DNA of 64,000 bases from CAKZML01 sp963823435. Lineage in GTDB: Bacteria; Pseudomonadota; Gammaproteobacteria; Steroidobacterales; BM003. The stretch is from positions 62,001 through 126,000 of the forward strand of contig CAWGLN010000002.1 of NCBI GenBank assembly GCA_963823435.1. The letters are read 5' to 3'. The notes under the pieces are model-generated. The model was given only the letters and a program-made list of their open reading frames with translations. It did no database searches and was not told where the DNA came from. Below are positions 45,527-56,412 of the stretch, one piece after another. The position numbers and the translations under genes are program-made. Each line of letters opens with the position of its first letter. Within the stretch, counting starts at the first letter, position 1.

Positions 45527-48097
45527 GTGAAATACCGTAACGCTTCCAGCAAGCCAGGGCGCCCTGCCCTGTTGTTTTCCCTGCTGGTTGCCGGTGTGCT
45601 GATGAGCCAGGCGGCGCGGGCCGATCGGGAAACGGTGCTTGCGCAGATCGATGTGCCGCACAATTATTATTTCAGAGAAATGTTCCTGCCCCAGTTGACC
45701 AACGGACCCAGCGGCGTTGACTGGTCGGCCGATGGCAACACCCTGGTGTATTCCATGAATGGCAAGCTGTGGAAACAGGACGTCGGCACGACCAGGGCGA
45801 TTCAGCTTACCGGTGACGATGGGTTGGACTACCAGCCAGACTGGTCGCCGGACGGCCAATCCATCGTGTTCGCACGCTACACCGGCAAGGCAGTCGAACT
45901 GATGAGTCTGTCGGTGAACGATGGCAGTGTGACCGCCCTGACCAACAACGGTGCAGTCAACACCCAGCCGCGATTCTCCCCTGACGGTAAGCAACTGGCG
46001 TGGGTCAGTACGGCGGATGATGGTCACTTCCGGGTGGCTATCGCAGAGGTCGCAACCCGACCCCTGGTGGCGAGCATGCTTCGACCCGCGCGCAAGAGCG
46101 AGGTCTACCGCTATTACTACAGCGCCTGGGACCACGAGCTGAGCCCCACCTGGTCACCGGATGGCAAGGAGCTGATCCTTGTTGCCAACACGGAAATTCC
46201 CTATGGCAGTGGCGCATTGTGGCGGGTGAGCGTGGACGGCTCCACCGACCCGGTCGCCGTGCAGGTTGAAGAAACCAGTTGGCAGACTCAGCCCGACTGG
46301 GCTCCCGATGGCAAGCGTGTCATTTACTCCTCCTACCTGGGTCGGCAGTGGCACCAACTCTGGATTACTACCACGGATGGCAAGGGTCATCCCTTCCCCC
46401 TGAGCTACGGAGAGTACGATGTCACGGCCGCGCGTTTCTCTCCAGACGGTAACCACATCGCCTATATCAGCAATCAGGAAGGCGAACTGTCCCTGTGGAT
46501 ACAGGAGACGGTAGGCGGGGAACGCCAGCGGGTGAATATCACCGAGCGCAGCTACCTGCATCCTTCCGGAAACCTGGACCTGGCCGTGGTGGATAATCAT
46601 GGTGAGCCGGTGCCGGCGCGGGTGGCAGTCACAGCGGCCAACGGACGTGGCTACGCGCCGATGGATTCCTGGATCAGGGCCGACGACGGTTTCGACCGGG
46701 AACTTTCCCGCTACGAACTGCAATATTTTCACAGCAGTGGTCAGTCGCAACTTGAACTTCCGGAAGGCACCTATTCAATCAAGGTTTGGCGCGGTCCCGA
46801 GCACAGGATTGAACAACAGACGGTACAGGTAAAAGCCGATACCCGAACGGCGATCAGAATTGTCTCCCGACCCCTCGACCTGCCCCGGGTCTGGAACAAG
46901 ATGGTCAGCGCCGATGTACACGTGCATATGAACTACGGCGGACGCTACCTGAATACACCGGCCCGGATGGTCGAGCAGGCCCGGGCGGAAGACCTGGACA
47001 TGGTGTTCAACCTGTTGGTGAACAAGGAACAGCGGATACCCGACATCACCCATTTTTCCGGCAAGCCGGACCCGGCGTCCAGCCCGGAAGTTATCCTGGC
47101 TCACTCCCAGGAATACCACACCAGTTTCTGGGGTCACCTGGGCTTGCTCGGACTGGATGATCATTTCCTGTTGCCCGGCTATGTGGCCTATCCGGATACC
47201 GGCACGGCGAGCCTGTGGCCCAGCAATGGCCATGTGGCTGACCTGGCTCACGCCCAGGGCGCCCTGGTGGGATATGTGCATCCGTTCAATACCCTGCCGG
47301 ATCCGGCCAGGGATGCACGACTGACCCACTCCCTGCCGGTGGACGTGGCACTGGGCAAGGTGGATTTTTTCGAGGTCGTGGCCTTCAGCGATCCCCTGGT
47401 TACGGCCGAGGTGTGGCATCGACTGCTGAACTGCGGTTTCCGGGTTTCCGCCGCCGGCGGCACCGACGCCATGGCGAATTACGCGTCCTACCGTGGGCCG
47501 GTGGGGCAAAATCGCGTCTATGTTGAACCTGCGCCGGGTGCGGGTGATCTCCCTGCAACGACTGCAGCCTGGTTGCAGGGCCTGAAGGAGGGTCGCAGCG
47601 TCGCCACCAACGGACCCCTGGTATACCTGAGTGTCAACGACAGCGGACCGGGTTCGGAGGTTTCGCTGGCGCAGGCCGGTCCGGTGCGGGTGAAAGGGTT
47701 TTTGCGCTCCAACACACCGGTGGATAACCTGGAGATCCTGCGTAACGGCGAAGTTATACAGCGGATACAGTTGGAGGGTGACGCCATGTCGGCGGACTTC
47801 GAGCTGAAGCTGGATGTATCAGAAAGCAGCTGGATACTGGTCAGGGCCTGGAACAAGCAGGCCACGCCCGACGTGCTTGACCTTTACCCCTATGGCACCA
47901 CCAACCCTGTATTTGTCGTAGTGGACGAAAAACCGATAGTCTCGGCCAGGGATGCGGATTACTTCATCGCCTGGATTGACCGGGTGCTGGAAGCCGCCGA
48001 AACTCACCCGGGTTACAACAACGACACGGAACGTGAAGCTATCGTGTCCGAAATTCAACAAGCGCGCCGCGTGTTCCAGACCCGTCGCAATAATTAA
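45527..48097 (+). CDS. Secreted TolB-like propeller / CehA-McbA-type metallohydrolase fusion
   Basis: 856 aa, GTG start. Signal peptide (ALLFSLLVAGVLMSQAARA), then five PD40 repeats (WSPDGQSIVFAR, FSPDGKQLAWVS, WSPDGKELILVA, WAPDGKRVIYSS, FSPDGNHIAYIS) forming a TolB-like propeller to about residue 330. A linker follows. Then comes a CehA/McbA PHP-type domain: SADVHVHMNYGG (HxH), HSQEYHTSFWGHLGLLG, GYVHPFNT and SAAGGTDAM. The metal-binding motifs appear complete. The substrate is unknown; CehA hydrolyses carbaryl-like esters in other species. Intact. 23 bp separate it from the NhaC gene. Confidence 0.85.
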   Translation: MKYRNASSKPGRPALLFSLLVAGVLMSQAARADRETVLAQIDVPHNYYFREMFLPQLTNGPSGVDWSADGNTLVYSMNGKLWKQDVGTTRAIQLTGDDGLDYQPDWSPDGQSIVFARYTGKAVELMSLSVNDGSVTALTNNGAVNTQPRFSPDGKQLAWVSTADDGHFRVAIAEVATRPLVASMLRPARKSEVYRYYYSAWDHELSPTWSPDGKELILVANTEIPYGSGALWRVSVDGSTDPVAVQVEETSWQTQPDWAPDGKRVIYSSYLGRQWHQLWITTTDGKGHPFPLSYGEYDVTAARFSPDGNHIAYISNQEGELSLWIQETVGGERQRVNITERSYLHPSGNLDLAVVDNHGEPVPARVAVTAANGRGYAPMDSWIRADDGFDRELSRYELQYFHSSGQSQLELPEGTYSIKVWRGPEHRIEQQTVQVKADTRTAIRIVSRPLDLPRVWNKMVSADVHVHMNYGGRYLNTPARMVEQARAEDLDMVFNLLVNKEQRIPDITHFSGKPDPASSPEVILAHSQEYHTSFWGHLGLLGLDDHFLLPGYVAYPDTGTASLWPSNGHVADLAHAQGALVGYVHPFNTLPDPARDARLTHSLPVDVALGKVDFFEVVAFSDPLVTAEVWHRLLNCGFRVSAAGGTDAMANYASYRGPVGQNRVYVEPAPGAGDLPATTAAWLQGLKEGRSVATNGPLVYLSVNDSGPGSEVSLAQAGPVRVKGFLRSNTPVDNLEILRNGEVIQRIQLEGDAMSADFELKLDVSESSWILVRAWNKQATPDVLDLYPYGTTNPVFVVVDEKPIVSARDADYFIAWIDRVLEAAETHPGYNNDTEREAIVSEIQQARRVFQTRRNN

Positions 48098-48120
48098 AAT
48101 TACAAACCAAGGCCTAGAGC

Positions 48121-49616
48121 ATGACCCAAACCCAAGACGACGCGGTTAAAACCCCCACTCTGCTACAGGCCTTGGTGCCGGTAGGCACTCTCATTGCGCT
48201 GCTGGCGCTGTCGGTATATCTGTTTGGTTCGGATTCCTCCGCCGGCGCCAATCAAATTGCGCTGTTATTTGCCGGTGGCGTAGGCGTGGTGATCGCCATC
48301 CGCAACGGCCATCGATGGCAAGAGATGGAGGAAGCGATCGTGCACGGCATCGGGACCGCGATGGGTGCGATGTTGATCCTGCTCTCAGTCGGCGCCCTGA
48401 TCGGTAGCTGGATGCTATCGGGAACCGTGCCGACCATGATCTGGCTGGGCCTGAAGCTGCTCGATCCCCGGGTCTTTTTCGCTGCCACCGCCCTGATCTG
48501 TGCCGTGGCCTCGGTAAGCATCGGCAGTTCCTGGACAGTGGCCGGCACCCTGGGGGTGGGCCTGGTCGGTGTAGCCATGGGTCTGGGCCTGTCGCCCGCC
48601 ATTGCGGCCGGGGCAGTGGTCTCCGGCGCTTATTTCGGTGACAAGATGTCCCCCTTGTCGGACACCACCAACCTGGCTCCGGCGGTCGCCGGAACGGACA
48701 TTTTCACTCACATCCGACACATGGTCTGGACGACTACGCCATCCTTTGTGATTGCATTGGTGATATTCACCATTGTCGGATTGGGCGGGCACGGTGAGGG
48801 GGATGCGGCGCTGGTGACCCAGACCATGACCACGCTTGAGCAGTCCTTCAATATCACCCTGCTTGCACTGCTGCCCCTGGCCCTGGTCATGTTCCTGGCC
48901 TTTCGCAAGTTTCCGGCCATGCCCACTATTTTGCTGGGCGCCCTGCTGGGGTGTGTGATGGCGGTTATCCTGCAGCCAGACGTGGTCAAGGCCCTGGTTG
49001 CGGACTCCGGTTTAACCGGGCCCATGGCCTATCTCAAGGGGACCTGGTCCGCACTGGCCAATGGCTACGTATCGAACACCGGGGATGAGCGCGTGGATAC
49101 ACTGCTCACTCGCGGCGGCATGAGCAGCATGCTCAGCACCATCTGGTTGATCATTTGTGCCCTGGCCTACGGCGCCGTACTGGAGCGTGCCGGCATACTG
49201 TTACGCTTGATCGGTTCGGTACTCAAGGCCGCCAAGTCCACGGGTTCGCTGATCATGTCCGTGGTGTTCACCTGCATAGGCTCTGAATATCGTGGCCTCG
49301 GATCAATACATGGCCATCGTGCTGCCCGGCAAAATGTACCGGGCGGAATTTGCCAAACGCGGCCTGGCTCCGGAAAATCTCTCCCGCACGATTGAGGATG
49401 CGGGCACGCATGACCTCGGCACTGGTGCCCTGGAACACCTGCGGGGCGTTCATGGCCGGCACCCTGGGGGTGGCCACCTTCGCCTACCTGCCCTTCGCGT
49501 TTTTCAACCTGATCAACCCGCTGGTTTCCATTTTTTACGGCTTCCGCGACATCAAGATCACCCGCCTGGATCCCGATGCCGCCGATCCCCTGGTCGAACA
49601 GACGCAAGATGCCTAG
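48121..49616 (+). CDS. Na+/H+ antiporter NhaC family (frameshifted near 3' end)
   Basis: About 495 aa with 11-12 membrane spans. ISIGSSWTVAGTLG-like (SIGSSWTVAGTLGVGLVG) and SGAYFGDKMSPLSDTTNLAP are the NhaC signatures. Frame changes near 49280 and 49400 split the last 110 residues (NIVASDQYMAIVLPGKMYR; VPWNTCGAFMAGTLG). NhaC members swap Na+ for H+, and relatives exchange malate or lactate. It follows the TolB/CehA gene closely, implying co-expression. Confidence 0.9.
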
Positions 49617-49634
49617 CGCCGGAAGGCCGACCAG

Positions 49635-49867
49635 CGAGCCCCTGATCTATTCCGGTCGAAGTTGATTGTGAGCGAACAGGTTCAGATTCAAGACATCATT
49701 CGCACGTGATCTGGCTGACCGGGATCGGTGGAACAAAAAAGTGTAGGGTGCACTCTGTGCACCGCCCAAACCGGTGCGTAAAACGCACCCTACGGCGAAG
49801 GTTGGCCAAATATGAAAGCTGGATTTTTAGCCCCAAGACATGGGTTTGTGAGTAGATCAGAGGCTCC
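49635..49867 (+). mobile_element. MITE-like element, copy 4, with a nested palindromic insertion
   Basis: The left terminus GAGCCCCTGATCTATTC, the interior TTGATTGTGAGCGAAC and TTCAGATTCAAGACAT, and the right part GCTGGATTTTTAGC and AGTAGATCAGAGGCTCC follow copy 1. The middle is replaced by about 75 bp holding a 51-bp palindrome (separate entry). The TGA in its right terminus serves as the stop codon of the convergent aminotransferase gene. Confidence 0.72.
49743..49793. repeat. REP-like imperfect palindrome nested in MITE copy 4
   Basis: GTAGGGTGC at the left and GCACCCTAC at the right are exact complements. Inside, GTGCACCG pairs with CGGTGCGT around CCCAAAC. The form resembles the GTAGGGTGCG…CGCACCCTAC type of extragenic palindrome that is widespread in proteobacteria. 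Confidence 0.7.
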
Positions 49868-51246
49868 CCAGAAGTCCGCGGGTGGCCAGTTCACCCTGGT
49901 AGGTTCGCAACACCTTCTCCAGGCGTTCCACCAGCACATCGATATCCTCCCGCGTGGCAATCAAGGGGGGCGTCATCATCAGCCAGTCACCGAATTCTCC
50001 ACCCGAGCTGCGACGGGCGTAGATCAACAGCCCCTCACGCATACCGAGTTTTTTTATGTCTCCCTGCACGTCCACCGTGGCCGGGAACCTGGCCTTGGTC
50101 GTCCTGCTCGGACACCAGCTCGATTGCGTTAAGTTGCCCGATACCGCGCACATCGCCCAGGATTTGCAGGCGTGACTTGAGATCGTTCAAACAGTCCCGC
50201 AGGTACTGGCCCTGTACCAGTGCACGGTTCATCAGGTCCTGGTCTTGCACTTCCCTGAGTACCGCCAGGCCTACCGCACAACCCAGGGGGCTCGCCTTGT
50301 AGGTGTGTCCAAGGTGAAAACCACCCGCCTCCACCACGCTGTCCAGCATGGCATCCGGGGCGAGAAAACCGCCCAGGGGATAATAGCCGCCACCTATTCC
50401 CTTGGCGAAAGTCATCAAGTCAGGTCGCCCTTCGGGCCACCAGTGGGAGGCCATGAACCGCCCCGTGCGACCCGCGCCGCTGATCACTTCATCGTAAATC
50501 AGCAGTATGCCGTAGCGGTCGCATATCTCCCGCACCTCGCGGTAATAGAACTCCGGTGCGTACTGGGCCCCACCGGTCAGACCCATCACGGGCTCCATCA
50601 CAAATGCCAGCACCGTTTCCGGGCCTGCCTGCTGTATGGCCTGTTCGAGGCACTGGACGCAATGCCTGGCATAACTCTCACGGTCATGGCCTGGCGGAAA
50701 GCGGTAGCTCAACGGCGCCGGTACCTTGATCGATGGACTCATCATCGGGGCCATCGCAGAAGTCTGCGCATCCCCGTTGAGGCCCATCGCACCCAGGGTG
50801 CTGCCATGATAGGAAGGGTTGCGACTGATCAGCTTGTAGCGGCCGCCCTGCCCGGTGGCCAGGGCATGCAAGCGGGCGAACTCCAGGCATTTTTCCATGG
50901 CCTCGGAGCCGCTGGAGACGAAAAAGGCCCGGTCGAATCCCTCGCCCGCCTGCTCCGTAAGTAAATTGGATAACTCCGTGTTGGCCTCGTTTTCGAAGCC
51001 GCTGGGGTAGGCATAGCAGACTTTCTCGGCCTGCTCGCGCATGGCGGCCAGCACGCGCGGGTTCGCGTGACCCACATTGACCACCACCGGACCGGAGGTG
51101 CAGTCCATGTAGCTGCGACCCGCCTGGTCCCATACATACATGCCCTCGGCCCGTGCAATCCTGGGAATTTGCGGACTACCCTTGGGCATCCAGAAATGCT
51201 GCAGACCGCCACCCTTGTGCAGGTCACCGATTAATTGTTCAGACAT
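49857..51246 (-). CDS. Class III aminotransferase (frameshifted; stop inside a MITE terminus)
   Basis: About 460 aa. FWMPKGSPQIPRIARAEGMY, GHANPRVLAAMREQAEKV, FFVSSGSEAMEKCLEFAR, LLIYDEVISGAGRTGRFMA and TFAKGIGGGYYPLGGFLA (PLP Lys) show a class III PLP aminotransferase. The frame changes near 50110, and the end …MTPPLIATREDIDVLVERLEKVLRTY follows in another frame. The last residues (LLGSL) and the TGA come from the terminal repeat of a MITE-like copy, so the natural C-terminus may have been cut or altered slightly. Starts 5 bp after the M16 protease gene. Confidence 0.88.
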
Positions 51247-51251
51247 TCAAA

Positions 51252-53843
51252 TTACCTTTTCACGCCATCCGGAACACCGGGCGCCAATACCGAACCTGTC
51301 CGTTCCTGGTCACCGGCATGCTGTCCTTCTTCATTGTCAATGTCGGCATGATAGCGAACTGTGACCACGGCGCCATCCACAAAGGCAGGCACGATGGCCA
51401 GGACCTGCTCACGTGTGATCGCGTTAATAGCGTCAGTTACCAGGTCGGCCCCGGGTATCAATTCGAACTGCAGGTATTGGCCTGCCAGGAATGCGGTTCT
51501 CTCCCGGTTGCTTTGGTGCTGGGTCAGGTATCTGCCAAGCAGGTACCGGCGGGCGTCGTCAACCTCCTGTTGACTCGGTGGACTGGCGATCAGACCTTGC
51601 AATTGCTCATACAGCAAGGCCTGCATGTCATCGAACTTGTCCGGATCCACGCCCATACCAAGGCTGATCCAACCACCCTGTTGGTCGGAGTGATAGCGAC
51701 TGTCGATGTAGTAGATCAGGCCACGATCTGATATTGCCTGCTTGCCCAGTCGCCCCTCGTAGCCGTGGCTCATGATGTAAAGCAGGGCTTGCCAGGGACC
51801 TGCCTCGGCAGAAGATAGCGGCGGGGCCGGCACCGCGTAGCCCAGTTGCGCCTGGGCGATGGGATGATCCAGCCAGGCAGCCAGATGTTTTTCCACGACC
51901 CGCGCACCCGCTCCGGCTTGCCACCTTGCAGGCTTCAGATGACCGAAGCGGGCCTCCAGCATGGCCATTACGGTTGTTTGATCGATGTCTCCCGCTACCA
52001 GGATCGCAAGCGGCGCCTTTGTCAGGTCCTGGTTTGGTGATGATTGGGACACCGCTTTTTCAAGCAGCGCCCGCAGGCGCAGCTCAGGGTCCTGTGATTC
52101 CAGACCTTTGGTCGGCTCGCCAATCTGCATCAAGGCCATGTCTTTGCGTAAGTCGTCCAGGCCAGATTCCAGTTCTGTCGCCAGGAAACGTTGCTGCAGG
52201 GAACTGATCCCCGAGTCCGGATCGCCGGCGTCCAACCATTCCGGACCCGTCCAGCGCTCCCCCTGAAACAGCAGCCGGGCGTGGACCGTAGGGAGTGGCC
52301 GGAGCACGTTGCAGGATCACGGGCAGTCCGCTCGAGAGATAACCCAGCTCTGCGGGAGAGGCCTTCTCCGTGCTTGCGGTGCCGCCGGGTGTGTGATCGG
52401 ACCCAAAACGCAGGGGCAACTGACTCGACCTGGTCGCGTCGGTCAGCGCCTCTCCCGGTAGATACCAGCCTATGCTGCGCTGGTAAGGCTGCAGGTAACG
52501 TCGAGCGGTCTGCACGACATCCTCGGCGCTCACCCCGGACAGCGACGTTTCAAGACCGAGTAGTACATCCAAAGCGCCCAGGCCATCGAAAAAGGCCAGT
52601 TGGTGAGCGCACGTCTTCCGTGGTTTCCAGATCGAAGGTGAGTTGTCTGTGCAGGTTTGCGATCGCCAAATCAAGCTGGTCTGAAACCACCTGTGTGTCC
52701 CGCAGTTGACTTATCCGCTGCTCCAGCGCCAATTCCAGCTCGCCCTGCATCCCGGTCAGTCGGGATACTGCCGGAAATCGTGAACACATAGGTATCGGCC
52801 GAAGGTGGATACCAGGTCTGCATGTTCTCGGCAAGGCCGGCCAACAGTGATTGTTTGGCTACCGGCGTTATGCTGTTGTCCTGGCTGAAATTGATACCAC
52901 CGCTGCCGCCCAGTAGTTCCTGCAGCACCAGGAACGCTGGGAAATCCGTACTCCTGACCGAGGGCGCATGATAGGCGATCTCGAATAACTTGTCCGAGCC
53001 AGGACCGGTGTGAGTTACCCGCCGGACACCCTGCTGAACTGCTTCCACCGTCCTCGGCAAGGGTGTGGACTCCCTGGCGGGAAAGTCACCGAACAGCTCG
53101 CCCACCCTGCGCAGGACGGCCTGGGTATCAATGTCTCCCACGATGGCCAATACCGCGTTGCCCGGTGGTAATTGTCCTGGTAAAAGCGCCTGATATCCTC
53201 CAGCTGTATCTTCTGGATGTCACTCTCCAGGCCAATCACGTTATTTCTGTAGGGATGGCCCAGGATGGATATGAACACCAACTGGTCGTGCAGACGCGCC
53301 GCCGGGTTATTTTCGTAGCCATGCATTTCGGACAACACCGCACCACGTTCAGACTCAAGCTCGTTCCGCCGGAATTTTCAGGCGGCTCATCCGGTCGGCC
53401 TCAATCCGAAGCACGGTGTCCAGTTCCGTTAACCGGAACGGTCGCGAAATAGGTGGTTTGATCAATCCAGGTATAGCCGTGCCACTCGCCGCCGGCCGCG
53501 TATATTCGGCTCACCACCTCCGTATCGGGAAAGTTCTCGGTGGCGCGGAAAGCCATGTGCTCCAGAAAATGGGCCAGTCCGGTGGCGGCCGTACTCCTCG
53601 TTGCGACCGCCAACCCGGTACAGCATCTGCACGCTGACCGCGGGAAATCCGTGGTCTTCAAGCAGAATGACGGTCAGCCCGTTGGGCAGTCGTTCAACCT
53701 GGGCACGGGCCAGGTCCAGGCTCTCCCCAGGCGATGCCGGGCAGTATCAAAGCCCCCAGCCAGAACACCAGCCAGGCTGTTTGCCTGCCACCTGTCCGAC
53801 ACAGGAGGGTATCGGCCCCACTGCCGAAGGTGTTCTGCTGCAT
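51252..53843 (-). CDS. M16-family zinc protease, exported (frameshifted)
   Basis: About 860 aa in at least six frame segments. ATG 53843 opens a signal peptide (TAWLVFWLGALILPGIAWG). Then LPNGLTVILLEDHGFPAVSV and AHFLEHMAFRATENFPDTE give the inverted zinc motif HxxEH. The N-terminal domain continues through HPYRNNVIGLESDIQKIQLED. A second M16 domain begins near 52550 and ends with ISLGMGVDPDKFDDMQALLYE and TAFLAGQYLQFELIPG. This double-domain layout fits bacterial pitrilysin-like periplasmic peptidases. The region is rich in single-base breaks, more than expected from decay alone, because motifs keep their order. Precedes the aminotransferase in a likely operon. Confidence 0.82.
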
Positions 53844-54487
53844 GTGACGCGTATGACAAGTCGATACTCCCCAGAACCGGTTTGGCGTCACATATTACAT
53901 TGCCAGCGACCCACGGGACTTGAAATCAGGTCGCGAGTTCGGCTCGAGTCTGGAGAATCGGCGGTCACGACTGCCAAGCTACCGGGATCTCGGCGGAGCC
54001 TGCGCAACTCGCACCCAAATTGGTTTGCTCTAGCGGCCGAGAAAACCACTGCAAACAGAAAAAGCGCATAAAAAAAGTCCTGGGGTTTCGGGGCATCCGG
54101 GACGCGCGCGTCCAGAGCCGAATCCGGCCGCCCTTCCACCAGCGCACGCCGGGCAGATTTGAGCAAACCGCCATAATAATGCCTCCAGCCACCACCACCA
54201 CATCTGGACTGACTACAGAAACTCGGCCCCCGATACCTCCAACATCTTGTCACTCAAGGGTTTTTCCCTCTTCGTAAAACCGGGCTCGGTGTAGGTAACT
54301 GTACGGGTTTCGCTTTTTTTGGGACAGGGTTAATTAGTGTCCAGGCGCGCAAAAAGCACCGGGAGTTCCGCTAACAGGATGAGGAAGATGTCGCCGCCCA
54401 GACGTCAAATTCGGGCGGATCACGGCCAAAGTGGGTACCGGCATAACGCGTCGCTTTCAGAAACCAACGATCAGGAAGCGTGGGCAA
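53844..54487. other. Divergent intergenic region, no gene recognised
   Basis: 644 bp between the divergent M16 protease and oxidoreductase alpha genes. A minus-strand frame (53888-54253) has one hydrophobic stretch (FFYALFLFAVVFSAA) and could be the remains of a small membrane protein starting MSDKMLEVSGAEFL near 54255 with a frame break, but I do not recognise a family. A ribosome-binding-like AGGAAG (54473-54478) lies upstream of the next start. Confidence 0.35.
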
Positions 54488-56391
54488 ATGCAATCGACCC
54501 TTTCGCCCGAAGCCCGGGCCCAAGCCGCGAAAGCGGACCATTCGATGAGCGCAACGATCCAAAAGGTCGATGAGCACGTCGTGGAAATCATTTCGGACTC
54601 TGGCGAGGGCGCTCAGACCGCCGGCCAGATGTTTGGCACCCTCTGCGCCAAGATGGGCAACGGCGTCTGGACCGTGGAGATCATTCCCGCGGAAATCGAG
54701 CCTCCGGCCCGAAGCACTGCTGGCGCCAGCGGTAATCGAATTCGCATCGGTGTGGATGCCATTACCAATGCCGGCGACGAGGCCGACCTGGTCATCGCTT
54801 TCAACGAGCAGGTCCTGCTCGGGCGCGAAGCGGCAGGCGAGTTCCGGCCCGGCGCAACCATTTTGCTTGAAAGCAAGTGGCGCGAGGACGGGAACCTGAA
54901 ATCGTATCCGCCTACACCGAGACTTACGACGCGCTGGTCGCCAAGGGTTACCGGGTAGTCGAGATCAATATGGAAGATGAATGCCGCAAGGTTGTGGACA
55001 ATCCGCAGCGCGGCAAGAATATTTTCGTGGTCGGCATCCTGTCCTGCATGTATTCCCGTGACCTGGATATCGTGCGCCAGGAGATCGCCAAGAAATTCAA
55101 GAAAAAGGGTGACAAGGTCATTCAATCCAACCTGGCGCTGCTGGATGCCGGTTATGAATGGGCGCAGGAGCACCTTGACCTTCGCTACGAGATTCCCGCA
55201 CCGGGTGTCTCGCAAGCCCAGTTGGTCATGAACGGAAATACCGCGGTTGCACTGGGCACTGTCGCTTCCGGCATGGAAGTGTGCGCGATGTACCCGATTA
55301 CGCCCGCCACCTCTGCTTCACATTATCTGAGCGAGATATTCGAGGACGTGGGCGGTGTGATACACCAGGCGGAGGATGAGATCGCGGCCTGCGCCTTTGC
55401 CATTGGTGCTTCATACGCCGGCAAGTGCGCCGATGACAATTACCTCCGGCCCTGGCATGGCCTTGAAATCGGAGCTGCTGGGCTTGTCCGTCATGGCGGA
55501 AATCCCGCTGGTGGTGGTGGACGTGCAACGGGGTGGCCCCAGCACCGGTCTGCCGACCAAGGTCGAACAGGGTGACCTGCTTTCGACCATCTTCGGGATG
55601 CCGGGTGACGCACCCAAGATCGTGATGGCCCCGGCAACCATCGAGGATTGTTTCTATTCCGTGATCACGGCGCGAAAGATCGCCGAGACCTTCCGTTCCC
55701 TGGTCGTTGTTCTCAGCGACGCGAACCTGGCAACCGGCCAACAGGCCTTCTTGCGGCCCAAATTCCGCAAGGAATGGCTGGCGCCGCCGATTGACCAGAG
55801 TCCGCTTCCCAAGGGCACCAAGCCCTATGACTGGGACGAGACCACGGGTTTGTCCACGCGTTCCATTCCCGGCCAGCTCAACGGTCGGTATACGCTCACC
55901 GGCCTTGCCCACACCGGCGCAGGGTGCAGTGGCATACGAGTCCGGCGTGAATCAGGAAGGGTGTCGTTATCGCAGCCTCAAACTTGCTGCATTCCAGAAG
56001 ACCCTGAAGACTCCCGGAGGTTTTCGGAGATCCCGAGGGAGACTTGCTGATAGTCGGCTGGGGCAGCACCAAGGGCGCGATCGAGGAAGCAGTCGCGCGG
56101 GCACGCAAGGATGGCTTGAAAGTCTCGTCTTTACACTTGACCTATCTGCAACCGATGGCCTCGGGTATTCGCGAGATCATGCAGAAGTTCAAGCAAGTGC
56201 TCACGGTGGAAATTAATTTCTCTGACGACTTGGCAGACGAGCTGATTGATGAGGATAATCGCCGCTATGCCAACCTGGCCTGGCTACTGCGTGCACGTTA
56301 CCTGATAGATGTGGACTGCTGGTCCAACGTGCACGGGCAGCCTATCAAGCCCGGTGCAATTGAAAGAATGATCCGTTCGCGCCTGAAATAA
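54488..56391 (+). CDS. 2-oxoacid:ferredoxin oxidoreductase, alpha subunit with N-terminal gamma domain (set 2, frameshifted)
   Basis: About 630 aa. The gamma domain (HVVEIISDSGEGAQTAGQMFG, LIAFNEQVLLGREAAG-like LVIAFNEQ) is fused to the alpha part (GTVASGMEVCAMYPITPATSASH, GVIHQAEDEIAACAFAIGASYAG, TITSGPGMALKSELLGLSVMAEIP, RGGPSTGLPTKVEQGDL) and domain II (LLIVGWGSTKGAIEEAVARA). Frame changes near 54890, 55440, 55925 and 56020. Compared with set 1, the gamma part and linker differ strongly, so the two sets are not recent duplicates. The start has AGGAAG upstream. Beta subunit follows after 21 bp. Confidence 0.9.
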
Positions 56392-56412
56392 CGGCAGTCA
56401 AGGGGCAACGCA

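Noticed and set aside
53900..53990. tRNA-like segment with GAGTTCGGCTC
   Set aside because: It resembles a T-loop, but no acceptor stem or matching anticodon stem could be paired around it.
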